Source: Acetomicrobium sp. UBA3949
GTDB lineage: Bacteria > Synergistota > Synergistia > Synergistales > Acetomicrobiaceae
DNA length: 10,144 bases
Direction of reading: 5' to 3'
Assembly: GCA_002385485.1 (NCBI GenBank)
Contig: DGDP01000001.1
Location: 1 to 10,144 of the forward strand
The position numbers and the translations under genes were made by a program. The notes beneath the pieces were generated by a model. It ran no database searches and was not told where the DNA came from. It saw only the letters and a list, made by a program, of their open reading frames with translations. Within the stretch, counting starts at the first letter, position 1. The number at the start of each line of letters is the position of its first letter. This document shows positions 7,313 to 10,144 of the stretch, in pieces.

Positions 7313-7639
7313 ATGGAAAATTTAGTTAAATTGGGTGTTTCTATATCTGAAGATGCTCGCAAAAAGCTAAAAGAGTCGGGCAATGAAGGATACATTACGG
7401 TAAAAAGAATGGGAGGGGGTTGATCTTCCTATTATGCTGCCCTCGTTGAGGGCGGGAAGCCGGTTAATCCCGAAGATTACTTTGAGGTTAAGGATGGAGA
7501 TGTCGATTTGTGGGTTCCGAAGGGCATGGCCTTTCAAAGTGATACCATAGACATCCAAGTAATGCGTTCCATTTGGGGGTCGAAATTAATAGTTAAGTCT
7601 GCAATGCTTCCAACTTCAGGATGCTCGGGTTGTAAATAA
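7313..7639 (+). CDS. small selenoprotein with in-frame UGA (Sec37), HesB-like or CC/Se-type
   Basis: An ATG-started frame is interrupted only by a TGA at 7421-7423 and then stays open for 71 more codons to TAA at 7637. Read with selenocysteine at residue 37 it gives 108 residues, MENLVKLGVSISEDARKKLK at the start and a C-terminal SGCSGCK holding a CxxC pair. The Sec lies in MGGGUSSYY, a spot where HesB/IscA-like proteins have a GGC-S motif. A hairpin fitting the bacterial SECIS rules begins two bases after the UGA. HesB-like selenoproteins and the small 'CC/Se motif' (seleno)proteins both fit the size and layout from memory; I cannot decide between them. The CxxC cysteines could resolve the Sec in a redox or metal role (inference). 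The gene has its own promoter, ribosome site and terminator. Standard gene callers would report a 36-residue peptide or a pseudogene. Confidence 0.82.
7425..7459 (+). promoter_or_regulatory. bacterial SECIS-like hairpin after the UGA
   Basis: Inner stem CTGCCCTC (7437-7444) pairs with GAGGGCGG (7448-7455) with one G-U pair, closing a three-base loop GTT at 7445-7447. An outer CTTC (7425-7428) can pair with GAAG (7456-7459). The loop starts 21 bases after the UGA and has G as its first base, as in bacterial SECIS elements that recruit SelB with Sec-tRNA. The element is within the coding region, as expected in bacteria. Confidence 0.75.
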
Positions 7640-7646
7640 ATTGTCG

Positions 7647-7694
7647 ATACCATGGCTCACTAAAGATAATAATTTCGTGGGCCATGGTATTTTT
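7647..7694 (+). terminator. intrinsic terminator after the selenoprotein gene
   Basis: A 14-base-pair stem, ATACCATGGCTCAC (7647-7660) with GTGGGCCATGGTAT (7677-7690), contains one G-U pair and closes a 16-base loop. The last stem base and the next four make a run of five T. It begins eight bases after the TAA at 7639. The opposite strand lacks a matching T run, so it acts on the plus strand only. Confidence 0.88.
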
Positions 7695-7740
7695 AAAAGT
7701 GCGTTTCTGATCTGCAATCCGCCATCTAGTTTTGAAGAGT

Positions 7741-7766
7741 TTGTCAGTCATAGCAAGTGTGATAAA
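7741..7766 (+). promoter_or_regulatory. candidate promoter for the pseudo-CbiA gene, close to its start codon
   Basis: After the terminator a new promoter is needed. TTGTCA at 7741-7746 matches five of six -35 positions. A TG-preceded GATAAA lies at 7761-7766, or TAAACT at 7763-7768 with a 16-base spacer. Either would place the transcript start within a few bases of the ATG at 7775. The rest of 7695-7774 shows nothing recognisable. Confidence 0.35.
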
Positions 7767-7774
7767 CTTTATTC

Positions 7775-9151
7775 ATGAGTGACAATAAAACCTTTTCGAT
7801 GCCAAGAGTTATATTTGCAGACGAACGAGATGAATCGTTGATTCCTCCAGGTGTAATTATGGCCATTGCGTTGCAACAGGCAGGTTATAAGATAAAACCC
7901 TTCGTAGTGGGCATCGACGAGCATATGACGGCTTTGCTGCATGTCCTCTTCGGTGAGCGCGCAACCGTATTGGATTCGCTTTTGCTTGAAAATATACACC
8001 GCTTGAAACAACTGTTCGTCACAGCGGCACGGGAAGATCATTTAAATATACTCTTTGCTCCCCTCGGAAGTTGTAGCGAGGAGAAAATCAAAGTTAACCC
8101 TGTTTTGGAGTCTGTGGCTGAGCAATTGAAATGCCCTATTATTCCCGTATTTTTTTCCAGCGGTTCCTCTGCCATAACTGCAAGGCGCATTTTGGAGTTT
8201 GCGCGGCAATTGCCTAACTCCATTTCAAATTTGATAAAAGCTGTCGCCTTCTCCTCCGTCTTAAACCCTAGGGAGTATCAACTTCTAGAAATATCTATCG
8301 GCAGAGAACTTTCATGGACGGCTTTGGGTTATATACCGGGTTTTATTTTCAAGCAAAAACCGGATTTTTTGTCCATAGTTGGCCAATTGTCGGGCAACCG
8401 TTCCTTGCTGTCGTTGAAAACTGCAGCCGCCCGGCTCATTGCGATGGAAAGACAAATCGAGTGGGAGGTAATTGTGGCTCATGCTCGTGGCGCACCACAG
8501 TTGAACGTGGAAATGTTGGAGTTTGATATAAGCTATCGTTCCGATAAGAGAAAGGTTGGAGTTGTGCATCATCCTGCACTTGCTTTGGGAGGGGACAATA
8601 ACGAAAAGTTGCTGGTTGCCCTGGGATATGACGTGATATCACTTCCATATGATGAAATAACTAATTATAGTGACTTAGACTTCATATATGTTCCCCATGG
8701 CGTAGGATATGTGTTTATGAAAGATCTTGTCGAAAATCACTCTTTAGCAAAAGCTTTTTCGTCTGTTCTCGTTAAGGGGAAACTCTTAATCGAAGGGGGA
8801 TCATCTCCAATATTCGGAGAATCCTTTTTTCTGCCCAATGGAGATCAGATAAGGGGCTTGTCATTTTTCCCTTTCAAGGGTTATTATGCAGAGAGCTCAG
8901 GCCCATGCCATAAAGTCAATATCGATCATATATCTTCCGAAAAACGCACAGGGAAATCTTTGAGCGGATATTGGCCTACCTGGGTTAAGCTTGAGGTGAA
9001 GGGTTTTAACTGCATGCCAACGTGGACTGTAAAGCAAGAGGGTTCTCAAGCTCCGATAGAAGACGGTTGGGTGTATGGAAATGCTTCGGCCTTTGCGGTG
9101 AAGCCGGAGTTTTGGAGCAATCCCGAAATTATGCTAAAAATGTTTAGTTGA
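7775..9151 (+). CDS. CbiA/CobB-like protein lacking P-loop and amidotransferase cysteine
   Basis: A 458-residue soluble protein with the two-domain build of cobyrinate a,c-diamide synthase. The N-terminal part (about 9-225) follows the CbiA pattern: MPRVIFAD, then AGYKIKPFVVGIDEHMT (36-52) where CbiA has its FKVGPDYID stretch, then VLDSLLL (65-71), PIIPVFFSSG (121-130) and LGYIPGF (184-190). The C-terminal part (259-446) resembles the class I glutamine amidotransferase domain: KVGVVHHPAL, DFIYVPHGVGYVFMKDLVEN (302-321), LLIEGGSSPIFG (337-348) and VYGNASAF (433-440). The ATP P-loop GKT is absent (DERDESLIPPG stands there), the expected Cys of AECGG is Gly341, and the C-terminal His pair of CbiA is not present. 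The usual ATP-dependent amidation is therefore unlikely; a binding or regulatory role is possible. Stops lie just upstream of the ATG and there is no Shine-Dalgarno match. The M20 gene follows at once. Confidence 0.75.
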   Translation: MSDNKTFSMPRVIFADERDESLIPPGVIMAIALQQAGYKIKPFVVGIDEHMTALLHVLFGERATVLDSLLLENIHRLKQLFVTAAREDHLNILFAPLGSCSEEKIKVNPVLESVAEQLKCPIIPVFFSSGSSAITARRILEFARQLPNSISNLIKAVAFSSVLNPREYQLLEISIGRELSWTALGYIPGFIFKQKPDFLSIVGQLSGNRSLLSLKTAAARLIAMERQIEWEVIVAHARGAPQLNVEMLEFDISYRSDKRKVGVVHHPALALGGDNNEKLLVALGYDVISLPYDEITNYSDLDFIYVPHGVGYVFMKDLVENHSLAKAFSSVLVKGKLLIEGGSSPIFGESFFLPNGDQIRGLSFFPFKGYYAESSGPCHKVNIDHISSEKRTGKSLSGYWPTWVKLEVKGFNCMPTWTVKQEGSQAPIEDGWVYGNASAFAVKPEFWSNPEIMLKMFS

Positions 9152-9159
9152 CGACGGTG

Positions 9160-10144
9160 ATGGTTGTGGGAATATCGAAGCAAGAGAGGCTCAAGACAAA
9201 AGAAGATCTTTTTGAAGAGGCAGCTAATATTTACGATCAATTGGTCGAGTGGAGAAGAGGTTTTCACGTTTTTCCCGAGTTGGCCTTTGAGGAAAGGGTA
9301 ACATCTTCCAGAGTTTTCCAAATCCTCAAAAGCATGCCCGGTGTTGAAGTTACGCAGGCCTTTGGAGAAACCACCGCCGTCATAGGAAAAATAAGTGGCA
9401 AAAGGGAAGGAAGGGCAATAATGATCAGGTGTCCTATGGACGCCCTGCCTCTTCAAGAGGAAACCGATCTTACATTTGCTTCGTGTATCCCTGGGGTAAT
9501 GCACGGTTGTGGTCATGATGCCCACATGGCGGTGTTGTTGGGAGTGGCACTGCTTTTATCCCAAAGAAGGGAGATGCTCGACAGATCCGTGGTGTTGGTG
9601 TTTCAACCAGCCGAAGAAGGTCTTGGTGGGGCAAAACGGTTGATCGATGCGGGTCTTTTGGACAGCTATAATATTGGTTATGCTTTGGGTTTTCATTTTT
9701 GGCCCAAATACGGGTACGGCAAATTATTGTTGAGGCCCGGAATTATGACTGCCCTTTCCGACAGGTTTCACATATCTATTCAAGGTGTCGGTGGCCATGC
9801 CGCTGCCCCCCATCTTACGGTAGATCCTTGGACGATCATTGCCCATGTAATACTCGCTGCTCAGGCGTTAGTGGGTAGGGAAATAGACCCTACGGAAAGC
9901 GCCGTTATCTCCTTTGGGCACCTGGAAGCAGGAGAAGCGCATAATGTTATTCCCGAACAAATAGACCTGTGGGGCTCTCTGAGGGCATTGAACGTAGAGG
10001 TTCGCGATTTTCTTCAAAACAGACTGGAGGAAGTGGTTCCCTTATTGGCAAAAACCTTTAGGGGGCTTGGTACTATTAAATATCATCGTAACTACCCCCA
10101 GGTGATAAACGATGAAGGGCTTACAAGCTTAGTTTTAAGGATTG
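9160..10144 (+). CDS. M20D-family metallo-amidohydrolase/aminoacylase, C-terminus beyond window
   Basis: The frame is open to the right edge, giving 328 residues of a protein that normally has about 390. It matches the M20D peptidase family (N-acyl-amino-acid amidohydrolase, hippurate hydrolase, IAA-amino acid hydrolase), which uses a two-metal site to cleave amide bonds in the cytosol. Expected metal ligands, numbered from the ATG: Cys117 and His119 in HGCGHDAH, Glu153 in QPAEEG, His179 in GFHFWP. GVGGHAAAPH is the usual dimerisation/substrate-binding motif. The ADMDA motif of relatives reads RCPMDALPLQE here. ATG 9160 is chosen; GTG 9157 and TTG 9148 (which would overlap the previous stop by four bases) are alternatives, and no start has a strong ribosome site, pointing to translational coupling with the pseudo-CbiA gene. 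The substrate is unknown. Confidence 0.9.
   Translation, partial: MVVGISKQERLKTKEDLFEEAANIYDQLVEWRRGFHVFPELAFEERVTSSRVFQILKSMPGVEVTQAFGETTAVIGKISGKREGRAIMIRCPMDALPLQEETDLTFASCIPGVMHGCGHDAHMAVLLGVALLLSQRREMLDRSVVLVFQPAEEGLGGAKRLIDAGLLDSYNIGYALGFHFWPKYGYGKLLLRPGIMTALSDRFHISIQGVGGHAAAPHLTVDPWTIIAHVILAAQALVGREIDPTESAVISFGHLEAGEAHNVIPEQIDLWGSLRALNVEVRDFLQNRLEEVVPLLAKTFRGLGTIKYHRNYPQVINDEGLTSLVLRI

Noticed and set aside
7313..7423. A stand-alone 36-codon peptide, or a pseudogene broken by a frameshift in the G-rich run at 7411-7419
   Set aside because: The same frame continues sensibly past the UGA to a TAA. Shifting by one base gives a protein of unlikely composition that soon stops. The hairpin after the UGA and the terminator right after the TAA fit one intact recoded gene.
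7775..9151. Annotation as a working cobyrinate a,c-diamide synthase
   Set aside because: Both active-site signatures are missing: no GKT P-loop near the N-terminus and no Cys in the AECGG-like position.
9046..9525. Minus-strand open frame of 159 codons
   Set aside because: It runs antisense across the junction of the pseudo-CbiA and M20 genes, both supported by motifs in the plus frame.

Overview
The window looks like a piece of a chromosome from an anaerobic, possibly thermophilic bacterium. Gene content and protein style (bacterial ApgM, a selenoprotein, M20D amidohydrolase, moderate GC, strong AGGAGG ribosome sites) suggest Synergistota or a related anaerobic lineage. This placement is a judgement from protein resemblance, not a search result. 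There are no tRNA or rRNA genes, no CRISPR arrays, insertion sequences or other mobile-element signs. The window is densely coding, with genes open at both edges.

Layout: (1) On the minus strand, positions 1442-231 encode a fold-type I PLP aminotransferase. It is followed by the first 49 codons of the tRNA-modification GTPase MnmE (147 down to 1, running off the left edge). (2) A 176-base divergent promoter region separates these from a tight plus-strand run at 1619-7270: apgM (phosphoglycerate mutase), two tandem paralogues with a PEP-synthase-type ATP-grasp domain but no phosphohistidine domain, and an RluA/RluC-family pseudouridine synthase. (3) A promoter whose -10 box overlaps the pseudouridine synthase stop codon drives a small gene at 7313-7639. 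This gene has an in-frame UGA at codon 37 followed at once by a bacterial SECIS-like hairpin, so it is very probably a 108-residue selenoprotein. A strong intrinsic terminator closes it. (4) A CbiA/CobB-like protein (7775-9151) has lost the recognisable P-loop and the amidotransferase cysteine. It is followed with almost no gap by an M20D metallo-amidohydrolase that runs off the right edge.

How the genes may work together: ApgM handles 3-phosphoglycerate/2-phosphoglycerate, one step from PEP. The two ATP-grasp proteins beside it have the nucleotide-binding half of PEP synthase/PPDK plus a conserved C-terminal domain I cannot name. They could be partners of each other or of a separate phosphohistidine protein. 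The pseudo-CbiA and the M20 hydrolase are probably co-transcribed; their joint role is unknown. The most notable items are the selenoprotein, which routine gene calling would split or call a pseudogene, the doubled PPDK_N-like proteins, and the catalytically stripped CbiA homologue.
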